Assembly: GCA_946480485.1 (NCBI GenBank)
Contig: CAMLJW010000143.1
Coordinates: 1 to 11,346, forward strand
Length of the DNA stretch: 11,346 bases
Source of the DNA: an uncultured Streptomyces sp.
GTDB lineage: Bacteria > Actinomycetota > Actinomycetes > Streptomycetales > Streptomycetaceae
Direction of reading: 5' to 3'
In this document: positions 1 through 7,364 of the stretch, one piece after another
How the letters are laid out: each line of letters opens with the position of its first letter
Position numbering within the stretch: position 1 is the first letter of the stretch
Notes under the pieces: model-generated
Told to the model about the DNA's origin: nothing
The model's database searches: none
What the model saw: the letters and a program-made list of their open reading frames with translations, nothing else
Position numbers and translations under genes: made by a program

Positions 1-162
1 GTGGTGATGGGGCACGAGGGGCCGTACGTACAACTCAGACCGTTCGGCGGCGGCCGCGAATGGGACTGCGAACCGGACGCGGTTCGTACGGCAACCCCGG
101 CGGAACGGCTCCGCGCGGCGACCGCGTACGCCAACGCACGAAGCCGCGGCGAGGTTCCTTGA
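1..162 (+). CDS. Small conserved hypothetical protein, C-terminal part (5' end outside window)
   Basis: Frame 1 is open from the first base to a TGA at 160-162 and gives 53 residues, including VQLRPFGGGREWDCEP and a C-terminal AATAYANARSRGEVP. About three quarters of its codons end in G or C, which fits coding DNA better than the other frames here. From memory, Streptomyces genomes hold many small proteins of about 70 residues with the pattern 'VQLRP.GGGREWD ... T.ANARSRGE'; I know no proven function for them. A GTG or ATG at 1-9 could be a start, but the open frame reaching the window edge and the family pattern make a 5' truncation by the window more likely. No domain, signal peptide or membrane segment is visible. 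Relationship by memory only, so moderate confidence. Confidence 0.55.
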   Translation: MVMGHEGPYVQLRPFGGGREWDCEPDAVRTATPAERLRAATAYANARSRGEVP

Positions 163-536
163 AGGGTGACCGGGGAGCGCACTGGAGATCGGCGTGGCAT
201 GGGGTGCGGCCGCATGGCGACAGGGAACCGGATACCGAACCTTCGCAAGCAAAGGACGGTGCGCAAGTACCCTGTTCCGCTCTCCATGTGCCAGCGGTGG
301 ATGGTGTCGCTGAGCGCGCCGGTGAGCCGGGACCGGGACGCCTCACGGACGATGCTGTACCCGTTCACTCGCCTCGACGATGACAAGGCCCGGCGGTGGC
401 CGGCCCGACCAGTGGGAGATCACCTCGCATCAGGCGCTGGTCGGCGGGCTACGGCCTCGCACGGACCGGTTATCCCTGGGGAGGCGATCAGCCACCCGGA
501 CCACGCACGCCGACTCCGTGCGCGAGAATGGTCCGC
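163..536. other. Intergenic stretch with no supported gene
   Basis: This 374-base stretch has open frames on both strands (for example a plus frame to 383 and another to 540), but none shows the strong G/C third-position bias of the neighbours, a good ribosome binding site or a recognisable protein motif. A weak 5-bp hairpin (GTGAG at 322-326 with CTCAC at 342-346) is not convincing as a terminator. The only signal I would defend is the -10-like hexamer at its right end, listed separately. Confidence 0.5.
524..536 (+). promoter_or_regulatory. Candidate leaderless promoter (-10 box) of the recO locus
   Basis: GAGAAT at 524-529 is followed by seven bases and then ATG at 537, so transcription would begin at or next to the start codon. 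The same geometry appears ahead of znuA, dusB and the MFS gene in this window. No good -35 hexamer is visible (501-506 reads CCACGC). If correct, the promoter feeds the recO fragment first and recO second. Confidence 0.35.
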
Positions 537-692
537 ATGAGTATGGGGCTGCGGGGGCGCGTGATGAGTCTCTTCCGGGACGACGGCATCGTCCTGCGGG
601 CGCAGAAGCTCGGTGAAGCCGACCGCATCATGCTGCTGTCTCCCGGAAGACCACCCTCGTACCCCCGGCCGGGCACTCGCGGGGGCGCGTGA
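537..692 (+). pseudogene. Duplicated 5' fragment of recO forming a 51-codon ORF that ends on the recO start
   Basis: The ORF starts ATG at 537 and stops TGA at 690-692; that stop overlaps the ATG of recO at 692 in the arrangement TGATG. Residues 10-31 (MSLFRDDGIVLRAQKLGEAD and two more) repeat the N terminus of the RecO that follows, differing only at A/T and I/V there. After residue 34 the similarity is lost and the tail is Pro/Gly/Arg-rich. It therefore encodes only the first strand region of the RecO N-terminal OB fold and cannot be a working RecO. The nine codons before the repeated part (MSMGLRGRV) are in frame and begin at a plausible leaderless start. It may be a dead duplicate, or a short upstream ORF through which ribosomes reach recO by termination-reinitiation. 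An in-frame upstream ATG at 396 exists but has no support. Confidence 0.6.
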
Positions 693-760
693 TGAGTCTC
701 TTCCGGGACGACGGCATCGTCCTGCGGACGCAGAAGCTGGGTGAAGCCGATCGCGTGATC
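551..760 (+). repeat. Imperfect direct repeat of the recO 5' end (551-632 and 679-760)
   Basis: The two copies are 128 bases apart. The first 49 bases (551-599 and 679-727) are identical; over 82 bases there are six differences, at 600, 611, 623, 627, 629 and 632 of the left copy. Relative to the RecO frame, four differences fall at third codon positions and two at first positions. The copies are in different frames relative to each other because 128 is not a multiple of three. Bases 633-678 of the spacer show no clear match to recO. Confidence 0.9.
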
Positions 761-1438
761 ACCCTGCTCACGCGCGGTCACGGGCGCGTGCGTGCCGTGG
801 CTCGCGGAGTGCGGCGTACGAAGTCGAAGTTCGGGGCGCGGCTCGAACCGTTCTCGCATGTGGATGTGCAGTTCTTCGCGCGCGGCAGCGAGCTGGTGGG
901 GCGCGGGCTGCCACTGTGCACACAGAGCGAGACGATCACGCCGTACGGTGGTGGCATCGTCGCCGACTACGCCCGTTACACCGCCGGGACGGCCATGCTG
1001 GAGACGGCCGAGCGGTTCACCGACCACGAGGGCGAGCCTGCCGTCCAGCAGTACCTTTTGCTGGTCGGCGGGCTGCGTACGCTGGCCCGGGGCGAACACG
1101 AGCCCCATCTCGTCCTCGACGCCTTCCTGCTGCGCTCCCTCGCCGTCAACGGCTACGCGCCCAGCTTCACCGACTGCGCCAAGTGCGGGCTGGCCGGACC
1201 GAATCGGTTCTTCTCGGTCGCCGCGGGAGGTTCCGTCTGCGCGGACTGCCGGGTGCCCGGCAGCGTCGTACCCTCGGCTCAGGCCCTCGAACTGCTCGGC
1301 GCGCTCCTGACGGGGGACTGGGCGACGGCGGACGCGTGCGAGCCGCGGTACGTCAGGGAGGGCAGTGGGCTGGTGTCGGCGTATCTGCACTGGCATCTGG
1401 AGCGCGGACTGCGCTCGCTGCGGTACGTGGAGAAATAG
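692..1438 (+). CDS. recO: DNA repair protein RecO
   Basis: RecO is a recombination mediator of the RecFOR pathway: it binds single-stranded DNA and SSB, works with RecR and helps load RecA at gaps. The product is 248 residues, close to actinobacterial orthologues. The N-terminal OB fold begins SLFRDDGIVLRTQKLGEADR and continues through GHGRVRAVARGVRRTKSKFG. A four-cysteine zinc site of the family is intact (Cys162, Cys165, Cys183 and Cys186 counting from ATG 692). I chose ATG 692 over GTG 689 because orthologues begin MSLFRDDG and because the upstream mini-ORF ends TGATG exactly there. The ribosome binding site is only a GGGGG run at 681-685, so coupling to the upstream ORF may matter. uppS follows after 65 bases on the same strand and may be co-transcribed. 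Confidence 0.95.
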   Translation: MSLFRDDGIVLRTQKLGEADRVITLLTRGHGRVRAVARGVRRTKSKFGARLEPFSHVDVQFFARGSELVGRGLPLCTQSETITPYGGGIVADYARYTAGTAMLETAERFTDHEGEPAVQQYLLLVGGLRTLARGEHEPHLVLDAFLLRSLAVNGYAPSFTDCAKCGLAGPNRFFSVAAGGSVCADCRVPGSVVPSAQALELLGALLTGDWATADACEPRYVREGSGLVSAYLHWHLERGLRSLRYVEK

Positions 1439-1447
1439 AGCTCACGT

Positions 1448-1461
1448 CGGCCACGTGGCCG
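1448..1461. repeat. 14-bp perfect palindrome between recO and uppS
   Basis: CGGCCACGTGGCCG is its own reverse complement and lies 10 bases after the recO stop. As RNA it could form only a five-pair stem with an ACGT loop, too weak for a confident terminator. It could be a protein-binding site or chance in high-GC DNA. Confidence 0.3.
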
Positions 1462-1503
1462 TAGAGAAACAGCACTTCAAGAACTGAGGGAGACGAGGAG
1501 CAC

Positions 1504-2349
1504 ATGGTGGTACGCGGGATCCTGGGGCGCCGGCGCCGCGAGTACAAGACGCCGGAGCCGCATCCGTCCGGCGCCCGCGCGCCCAAGCTGCCCGGCGAGC
1601 TGATCCCGAAGCACGTGGCGTGCGTGATGGACGGGAACGGCCGGTGGGCCAAGGAGCGGGGTCTGCCGCGCACGGAGGGGCACCGGGTCGGCGAGGGCGT
1701 CGTCATGGATGTCCTCAAGGGGTGCCTGGAGCTGGGCGTCAAGAATCTTTCCCTGTACGCCTTCTCGACGGAGAACTGGAAGCGGTCGCCGGAGGAGGTC
1801 CGCTTCCTGATGAACTTCAACAAGGACGTCATCCGTCGCCGACGGGACGAAATGGATGAACTGGGCATCCGGATCCGCTGGGTCGGCCGTATGCCCAAGA
1901 TGTGGAAGTCCGTTGTCCAGGAGCTGCAGGTCGCGCAGGAGCAGACGCGGCGGAATGACGCGATGACGCTGTACTTCTGCGTCAACTACGGTGGGCGGGC
2001 CGAGCTCGCCGACGCGGCGAAGGCGCTGGCCGCGGATGTCGCCGCCGGGAAGCTGGACCCGGAAAGGGTCACCGAGAAGACGATACAGAAGTATCTGTAC
2101 TACCCGGACATGCCGGACGTCGATCTCTTCCTGCGCCCCAGCGGTGAGCAGCGCACCTCCAACTACCTGATCTGGCAGTCGAGTTACGCCGAGATGGTGT
2201 TCCAGGACGTGCTGTGGCCCGACTTCGACCGCCGTGACCTGTGGCGGGCGTGCGTCGAGTACGCCTCGCGCGACCGGCGCTTCGGCGGTGCCGTCCCGAA
2301 CGAGGAGCTGCTCGCGATGGAGCAGGGTATGAAGGGCAGCGAACAGTAG
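1504..2349 (+). CDS. uppS: Polyprenyl diphosphate synthase, cis-type (UppS family)
   Basis: This enzyme condenses isopentenyl diphosphate units onto an allylic diphosphate to make the long cis-polyprenyl diphosphate that becomes the lipid carrier for peptidoglycan and other wall polymers; it acts at the cytoplasmic face of the membrane. The 281-residue product has all the hallmarks: HVACVMDGNGRWA around residues 37-49 with catalytic Asp43, GHR at 59-61, YAFSTENWKR at 85-94, VNYGGRAEL at 160-168, and the diphosphate-binding RPSGEQRTSNYLIWQ at 211-225. The first 35 residues are a basic extension common in actinobacteria. Start ATG 1504 has purine-rich GAGGGAG/GAGGAG just upstream (1486-1500). 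Streptomyces usually have more than one cis-prenyltransferase, so chain length (C50 or C55) cannot be read from sequence. The gene ends seven bases before a strong hairpin and converges on zur. Confidence 0.95.
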   Translation: MVVRGILGRRRREYKTPEPHPSGARAPKLPGELIPKHVACVMDGNGRWAKERGLPRTEGHRVGEGVVMDVLKGCLELGVKNLSLYAFSTENWKRSPEEVRFLMNFNKDVIRRRRDEMDELGIRIRWVGRMPKMWKSVVQELQVAQEQTRRNDAMTLYFCVNYGGRAELADAAKALAADVAAGKLDPERVTEKTIQKYLYYPDMPDVDLFLRPSGEQRTSNYLIWQSSYAEMVFQDVLWPDFDRRDLWRACVEYASRDRRFGGAVPNEELLAMEQGMKGSEQ

Positions 2350-2355
2350 GGCGGT

Positions 2356-2383
2356 GCTCCGGGGGTGTCCACGCCCCCGGAGC
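2356..2383. terminator. Bidirectional hairpin terminator between uppS and zur
   Basis: GCTCCGGGGG (2356-2365) pairs perfectly with CCCCCGGAGC (2374-2383); two further inner pairs (one wobble) leave a four-base loop. There is no U-tract, as is usual for actinobacterial terminators. It begins six bases after the uppS stop and ends four bases from the zur stop, so it can serve both convergent units. Confidence 0.85.
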
Positions 2384-2387
2384 CGCG

Positions 2388-2804
2388 TCAGCTCTTGGCC
2401 GCGGCACACTCCGCGCAGGTGCCGAAGATTTCCACCGTGTGGGCCACGTTCACGTAGCCGTGTTCCGCCGCGATGGCCTCGGCCCACTTTTCGACGGCCG
2501 GGCCCTCGACCTCGACCGCCTTGCCGCAGACGCGGCACACAAGGTGGTGGTGGTGCTCGCCGGTGGAGCAGCGCCGGTAGACGGACTCGCCGTCGGAGGT
2601 GCGCAGGACGTCGACCTCGCCGGCCTCGGCCAGGGACTGCAGCGTGCGGTACACGGTGGTGAGTCCGACGGAGTCGCCCTTGTGCTTGAGCATGTCGTGG
2701 AGATCCTGCGCGCTGCGGAACTCGTCGACCTCGTCGAGAGCCGCGGCCACGGCGGCCCGCTGCCGGGTCGCACGGCCTCGAACGGGCGGTCCAGCGGTCG
2801 TCAC
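2388..2804 (-). CDS. zur: Zinc uptake regulator Zur (Fur family repressor)
   Basis: Zur is the cytoplasmic zinc sensor that, with zinc bound, represses zinc-uptake genes. The 138-residue product has an N-terminal winged helix (recognition helix region GLTTVYRTLQSL at 47-58) and a C-terminal metal-binding dimerisation domain. Ligands I recall for the S. coelicolor orthologue are all present at the same numbers: structural site Cys90, Cys93, Cys130, Cys133; M-site Asp65, Cys79, His85, His87; D-site His84, His86, Glu105, His122. This agreement fixes the start at GTG 2804, which also has a perfect AGGAGG (minus strand, 2810-2815) five bases upstream; the longer open frame to 2951 would run into znuB. 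It is the last gene of the znuA-znuC-znuB-zur order, 58 bases after znuB, so it is probably autoregulated through the operon promoter, with a possible own promoter at 2838-2866. Confidence 0.97.
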   Translation of the reverse strand: MTTAGPPVRGRATRQRAAVAAALDEVDEFRSAQDLHDMLKHKGDSVGLTTVYRTLQSLAEAGEVDVLRTSDGESVYRRCSTGEHHHHLVCRVCGKAVEVEGPAVEKWAEAIAAEHGYVNVAHTVEIFGTCAECAAAKS

Positions 2805-2837
2805 CGTTGCCTCCTCACGTCTGCGGCTTGCCGGGCC

Positions 2838-2866
2838 ATTGTGCCAGTCCGGCCTGGGGCCGTCAG
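2838..2866 (-). promoter_or_regulatory. Candidate internal promoter for zur
   Basis: On the minus strand CTGACG (2866-2861, overlapping the znuB stop) and CACAAT (2843-2838) are separated by 17 bases and each matches four of six positions of the usual -35 and -10. A transcript would start about 27 bases ahead of the zur GTG and include its AGGAGG site. No Zur-box-like palindrome overlaps it. Inferred from pattern only. Confidence 0.4.
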
Positions 2867-3759
2867 ACGCCGACCTTCCCCGCGGCGGTGCGGTTGGCCG
2901 GAATCGTGTACTCCTGCGGGTCCCCGGCAGCCTGGGACACGGCCCGCGCACGCCTGCGCGCGAGCGGCGTGGCCAGCACGGTCAGCGCGATGAACACGGC
3001 GATGGTCAGCAGCACGATCGTCGCGCCGGGCGGGACGTCCTGGTAGTACGACGTGATCGTGCCGCTGAGCGTGGCCGTGACGCCGATGGCCACCGCGATC
3101 GCGAACGTCGCCGCGAAGCTCCGGCTGAGCTGCTGCGCGGCTGCCACCGGGACCACCATCAGGGCGGAGACCAGCAGCAGGCCGACCACCCGCATGGCGA
3201 CCGTCACGGTGACAGCCGCCGTGACGGCCGTGAGCAGGTTCAGGGCGCGCACCGGCAGCCCCGTCACTCGCGCGAACTCCTCGTCCTGGCTCACCGCGAA
3301 CAGCTGGCGGCGCAGGCCGAGCGTCACCAGGACCACGAAGGCCGCGAGCAGGCTGATGGCGGTGATGTCCTCTTCGGACACCGTCGACAGCGAGCCGAAC
3401 AGATACGACATCAGGTTGGCGTTGGAGCCGCCCGGCGCGAGGTTGATGAGCATCACACCGCCGGCCATACCGCCGTAGAAGAGCATCGCCAGGGCGATGT
3501 CGCCGCGCGTCTTCCCGTACCAGCGGATCAGCTCCATGGTCACGGCGCCGAGCACGGCGACGGCGGTCGCCATCCACACGGGCGAGGTCGAGAGCAGGAA
3601 GCCGAGGCCCACACCGGTCATCGCGACATGGCCGATGCCGTCGCCCATCAGGGCCTGGCGGCGCTGGACGAGGAAGATGCCGATCGCGGGCGCGGTGATG
3701 CCGACGAGTACGGCGGCGAGCAGGGCCCGCTGCATGAAGGCGTAGTCGAGGATGTCCAT
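2863..3759 (-). CDS. znuB: Zinc ABC transporter, permease subunit
   Basis: ZnuB forms the membrane channel of the zinc importer, with two copies paired to the ZnuC ATPase and fed by ZnuA. The 298-residue product belongs to the ABC-3 (manganese/zinc) permease family: about eight to nine hydrophobic segments, the family signature region DGIGHVAMTGVGLGFLL near residues 40-56, and an alanine/valine-rich core up to about residue 280, followed by a short polar C-terminal tail. ATG 3759 overlaps the znuC stop by one base (TGATG on the minus strand), which implies translational coupling and equal stoichiometry with ZnuC. No ribosome binding site is needed beyond that coupling. The stop lies 58 bases before zur. 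The metal specificity is inferred from its partners and from zur, since the permease alone does not separate zinc from manganese. Confidence 0.95.
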   Translation of the reverse strand: MDILDYAFMQRALLAAVLVGITAPAIGIFLVQRRQALMGDGIGHVAMTGVGLGFLLSTSPVWMATAVAVLGAVTMELIRWYGKTRGDIALAMLFYGGMAGGVMLINLAPGGSNANLMSYLFGSLSTVSEEDITAISLLAAFVVLVTLGLRRQLFAVSQDEEFARVTGLPVRALNLLTAVTAAVTVTVAMRVVGLLLVSALMVVPVAAAQQLSRSFAATFAIAVAIGVTATLSGTITSYYQDVPPGATIVLLTIAVFIALTVLATPLARRRARAVSQAAGDPQEYTIPANRTAAGKVGV

Positions 3760-4541
3760 CAGCTCAGCAGTCCCGTCCGGATCTGTTCGGCGTCGTGAGC
3801 CGCGTGCGGGTGTACGTGGTCGTGGCCGGGCAGAGCGTGCTGGCCCACGGCGGCTGGGGGCGGGCCGTCGTGCACCACGCAGCCGTCGCGCAGGACGACC
3901 GCGCGGTCGATCAGCGGCTCCAGGGGGCCGAGCTCGTGCAGGACGAGGAGGACGGAGGCGCCGGCCGCCACCTGCTCGCGCAGGGTGGCCGCGAGCACGT
4001 CCTGGCTCGCCAGGTCGACCCCCGCCATCGGTTCGTCCATGATCAGCAGCTCGGGCTGGGCGGCGAGGGCGCGGGCGATGAGTACGCGCTGGTGCTGACC
4101 GCCCGAAAGGGCGCCCACGGAGTCCTTGGCGCGGTCCGCCATGCCGACCAGTTCGAGGGCCTGGCGGACGGCCTGGCGGTCGGCCTTGCGCAGGATCCCG
4201 AAGCGGGCGCGGGACAACCGCCCCGACGACACCACCTCGGTGACCGTCGCCGGCACCCCGCCCGCGGCCGTCGTGCGCTGCGGTACGTACCCCACGCGCG
4301 CCCAGTCGCGGAAACGGCGCCGGGGCGTACCGAAGAGCTCGATCTCGCCGCCGGTGACCGGTACCTGGCCGATGACCGTGCGGACGGCCGTGGACTTGCC
4401 GGAGCCGTTGGCGCCGAGCAACGCGACCACCTCACCGTGGTGCACGGTGAGGTCGATGCCCCGCAGGACGGGGCGTGAGCCGAGCTCGGCCGTCACGTCA
4501 CGCAGGGAGATGACGGGCTCCACGAGCTGGTCAGCCTTCAT
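3759..4541 (-). CDS. znuC: Zinc ABC transporter, ATP-binding subunit
   Basis: ZnuC is the cytoplasmic ATPase that powers zinc import through ZnuB. The 260-residue protein has a Walker A GANGSGKST at 43-51, Q-loop Gln88 in GYVPQR, signature LSGGQ at 145-149, Walker B LLIMDEP at 165-171 and switch His202 in VLHELG. The core is that of manganese/zinc/iron-chelate transporters. Its last 25 residues are unusual for the core fold: residues 235-249 (HALPGHDHVHPHAAH) hold six histidines and may bind zinc. Start ATG 4541 has GGAAGG eight bases upstream on the minus strand. It begins 24 bases after znuA ends and its stop overlaps the znuB start, so it sits in the middle of the Zur-controlled operon. 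Confidence 0.95.
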   Translation of the reverse strand: MKADQLVEPVISLRDVTAELGSRPVLRGIDLTVHHGEVVALLGANGSGKSTAVRTVIGQVPVTGGEIELFGTPRRRFRDWARVGYVPQRTTAAGGVPATVTEVVSSGRLSRARFGILRKADRQAVRQALELVGMADRAKDSVGALSGGQHQRVLIARALAAQPELLIMDEPMAGVDLASQDVLAATLREQVAAGASVLLVLHELGPLEPLIDRAVVLRDGCVVHDGPPPAAVGQHALPGHDHVHPHAAHDAEQIRTGLLS

Positions 4542-4565
4542 GGCTCGCGCCTTCCGTTCGATGCT

Positions 4566-5552
4566 TCACTTCGCGCCGAGAGCCCTCTCCAGCGCCGTCA
4601 GGTTCGACCGCATGACCTCGATGTAGTCGCCGCCCTTGGACTTGTCCGTGATGCCCTCGAGCGGGTCGAGTACATCAGTCTTGAGACCGGCGTCCTGGGC
4701 CAGGGTCTTCGCGGTCTTGTCGGAGACGAGTGTTTCGTAGAAGACCGTGGTGACGCCATCAGCCTTCGCTTCCTCCTGGAGCTGCTTGACGCGCGCCGCG
4801 CTCGGCTCGCTCTCCGGGTCCAGGCCGGAGATGGCCTCCTGGGTCAGGCCGTAGCGATGGGCGAGGTAGCCGAAGGCCGCGTGGTTGGTGAAGAAGACCT
4901 TCGTCCTGGCGTTCTTGAGCCCGTTCTCGAACCGCGTGTTCAGGCCGTCCAGCTTCTTCACGAGGTCCGCGGTGTTCTTCTTGTAGTCCGCCGCGTTGTC
5001 CGGGTCGGCCTTCTCGAAGGCTTTGCTCACGCCCTGGGCGACCTCGGCGTACTTCACCGGGTCCAGCCAGACGTGCGGATCGAGCGTCGGCTCATCGTCG
5101 CCGGCGTGCTCCTCTTGCGTGCCGTGCTGGTGTCCGTCCTCGGTATCCAGGTCTTCGAGGCTGGTCAGGGTGGCCGCGTCGATCTTCGTCCTGATCTCGG
5201 ACTGCGCCACCGCGTCGTCCACGGAGGGCTGGAGGTTCTTCAGGTAGAGGACCGCGTCCGCATCCTGGAGTTGCGCGGTCTGCTGGGCGCTGATCTCCAG
5301 GTCGTGCGGCTCCTGGCCGGGCTCGGTCAGCGTGGTCACCCTGACATGGGCCCCGCCTATCTGCTCCACGAGGTACTGCATCGGATAGAACGACGCCACG
5401 ACGTCGAACTTCCCGCCGTTCTCACCCTCCGCGGCGGAGGAGTCGGACGAGCAGGCGCAGAGGGTGACGAGAGCGAGGGCGCTCGCCGCGGCGACCGCCG
5501 CGGTCCCGGCTGCGTGTATGCGAGAAGGGATGAGGCGCCAGCGTATGTTCAT
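4566..5552 (-). CDS. znuA: Zinc ABC transporter, substrate-binding lipoprotein
   Basis: ZnuA is the extracytoplasmic zinc receptor, tethered to the membrane outer face by a lipid. From ATG 5552 it is 328 residues. The N terminus has Arg residues, a hydrophobic stretch and the lipobox LCAC, with the lipidated Cys at 34. Cluster A-I features follow: VVASFYPMQYLVEQIGG, the ligand His83 in QEPHDLE, a His/acid-rich loop at about 138-154 (DTEDGHQHGTQEEHAGD), His160 in DPHVWLDP, His224 in FFTNHAAFGY, and a conserved C-terminal aspartate near 296 in DVLDPLEG. The His-rich loop favours zinc over manganese. Upstream in-frame TTG (5570) and ATG (5561) codons exist, but they fall inside the promoter and Zur box, while ATG 5552 lies seven bases after a -10 hexamer, giving a leaderless start. 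First gene of znuA-znuC-znuB-zur, divergent from glyS. Confidence 0.95.
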   Translation of the reverse strand: MNIRWRLIPSRIHAAGTAAVAAASALALVTLCACSSDSSAAEGENGGKFDVVASFYPMQYLVEQIGGAHVRVTTLTEPGQEPHDLEISAQQTAQLQDADAVLYLKNLQPSVDDAVAQSEIRTKIDAATLTSLEDLDTEDGHQHGTQEEHAGDDEPTLDPHVWLDPVKYAEVAQGVSKAFEKADPDNAADYKKNTADLVKKLDGLNTRFENGLKNARTKVFFTNHAAFGYLAHRYGLTQEAISGLDPESEPSAARVKQLQEEAKADGVTTVFYETLVSDKTAKTLAQDAGLKTDVLDPLEGITDKSKGGDYIEVMRSNLTALERALGAK

Positions 5553-5566
5553 GACACCCATTTTCA
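5552..5566. promoter_or_regulatory. Candidate Zur box 1, overlapping the znuA -10 and start codon
   Basis: TGACACCCATTTTCA (plus strand) has the TGA-N9-TCA frame of Zur operators and matches 11 of 15 positions of the palindrome TGAAAATGATTTTCA that I recall as Streptomyces-like. It covers the -10 hexamer and the presumed transcription start, so bound Zur would block polymerase. Consensus is from memory. Confidence 0.6.
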
Positions 5567-5589
5567 ACAAAGCCGGAAACGATTGTCAA
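5560..5589 (-). promoter_or_regulatory. znuA operon promoter, leaderless
   Basis: On the minus strand a perfect -35 TTGACA (5589-5584) is followed after 18 bases by GAAAAT (5565-5560, four of six matches). Seven bases further downstream lies the znuA ATG at 5552, so the message probably starts at the start codon itself with no 5' leader and no ribosome binding site. Confidence 0.6.
5574..5588. promoter_or_regulatory. Candidate Zur box 2, overlapping the znuA -35
   Basis: CGGAAACGATTGTCA (plus strand) also matches 11 of 15 positions of the same recalled palindrome. Its centre is 22 bases from that of box 1, about two helical turns, so two Zur dimers could sit on the same DNA face and cover both promoter hexamers. 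Weaker than box 1 because the left half lacks TGA. Confidence 0.4.
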
Positions 5590-5657
5590 CAAGCGTCCCG
5601 GATCCTCCCCGGACTCCTCCGGGATGTCCGGGACTTCGGCCCCGACCCCGAACCGAT

Positions 5658-5688
5658 TTGATCCGGGGGGCGGGAGCGCCGGTAATCT
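5658..5688 (+). promoter_or_regulatory. Candidate glyS promoter
   Basis: TTGATC at 5658-5663 and TAATCT at 5683-5688 fit the TTGAnn and TAnnnT pattern, although the 19-base spacer is long. The implied leader is about 85-90 bases. I looked there for a T-box (UGGNACCGCG-type bulge sequence) and saw none. The region is divergent from znuA, about 70 bases from its -35. Confidence 0.35.
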
Positions 5689-5781
5689 GAAGCATTCGCT
5701 CTGAAGCAACAGCTCCGAACCGGCAACTCGGTCACCGGAAGCGACCGCTTCGTCGCCCGTCGTCGTAATGAAGAGAGCACC

Positions 5782-7164
<1,383 letters not shown>

Positions 7165-7184
7165 CCTTCGTCGCTCGCGCGAAG

Positions 7185-7228
7185 ACCCCGGATCCGTAAC
7201 GGTGCGACAGACGTGACGGAACCGGGGT
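7185..7228 (+). terminator. glyS terminator hairpin
   Basis: The 17-base arms at 7185-7201 and 7212-7228 pair at 15 positions (mismatches at 7192 and 7198) around a 10-base loop. The outer seven pairs are ACCCCGG/CCGGGGT. It begins 20 bases after the glyS stop and has no U-tract. It may also stop readthrough from the convergent MFS gene, whose stop is about 137 bases away. Confidence 0.85.
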
Positions 7229-7364
7229 TCTCCCGATCCAGGGGAGTCACCGGTGCCGAGCAGCGTCCCGCCCATGGCCTGGGGCCGGCCAGGACGCGGT
7301 CGGCCTGGGCGCCCGGCGAGCGCAGCCACAGGTGTCGCTCCGTACAGGCCCCGTACTCCTGCCG

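Noticed and set aside
166..540. Open frames left of recO (60-383, 166-540, 35-346 minus)
   Set aside because: Third-position G/C is not elevated in a consistent way, start signals are poor and no motif is recognisable.
2805..2951. Upstream extension of zur to 2951
   Set aside because: It would overlap the end of znuB, lacks a good start signal, and the GTG at 2804 has AGGAGG and gives ligand numbers equal to the known orthologue.
2599..3798. Plus-strand open frame of 399 codons over zur and znuB
   Set aside because: The His/Arg/Asp-rich product is the typical shadow of a membrane protein on the other strand; znuB and zur are certain.
5689..5781. T-box riboswitch ahead of glyS
   Set aside because: The leader is short and I found no T-box core sequence or antiterminator structure.
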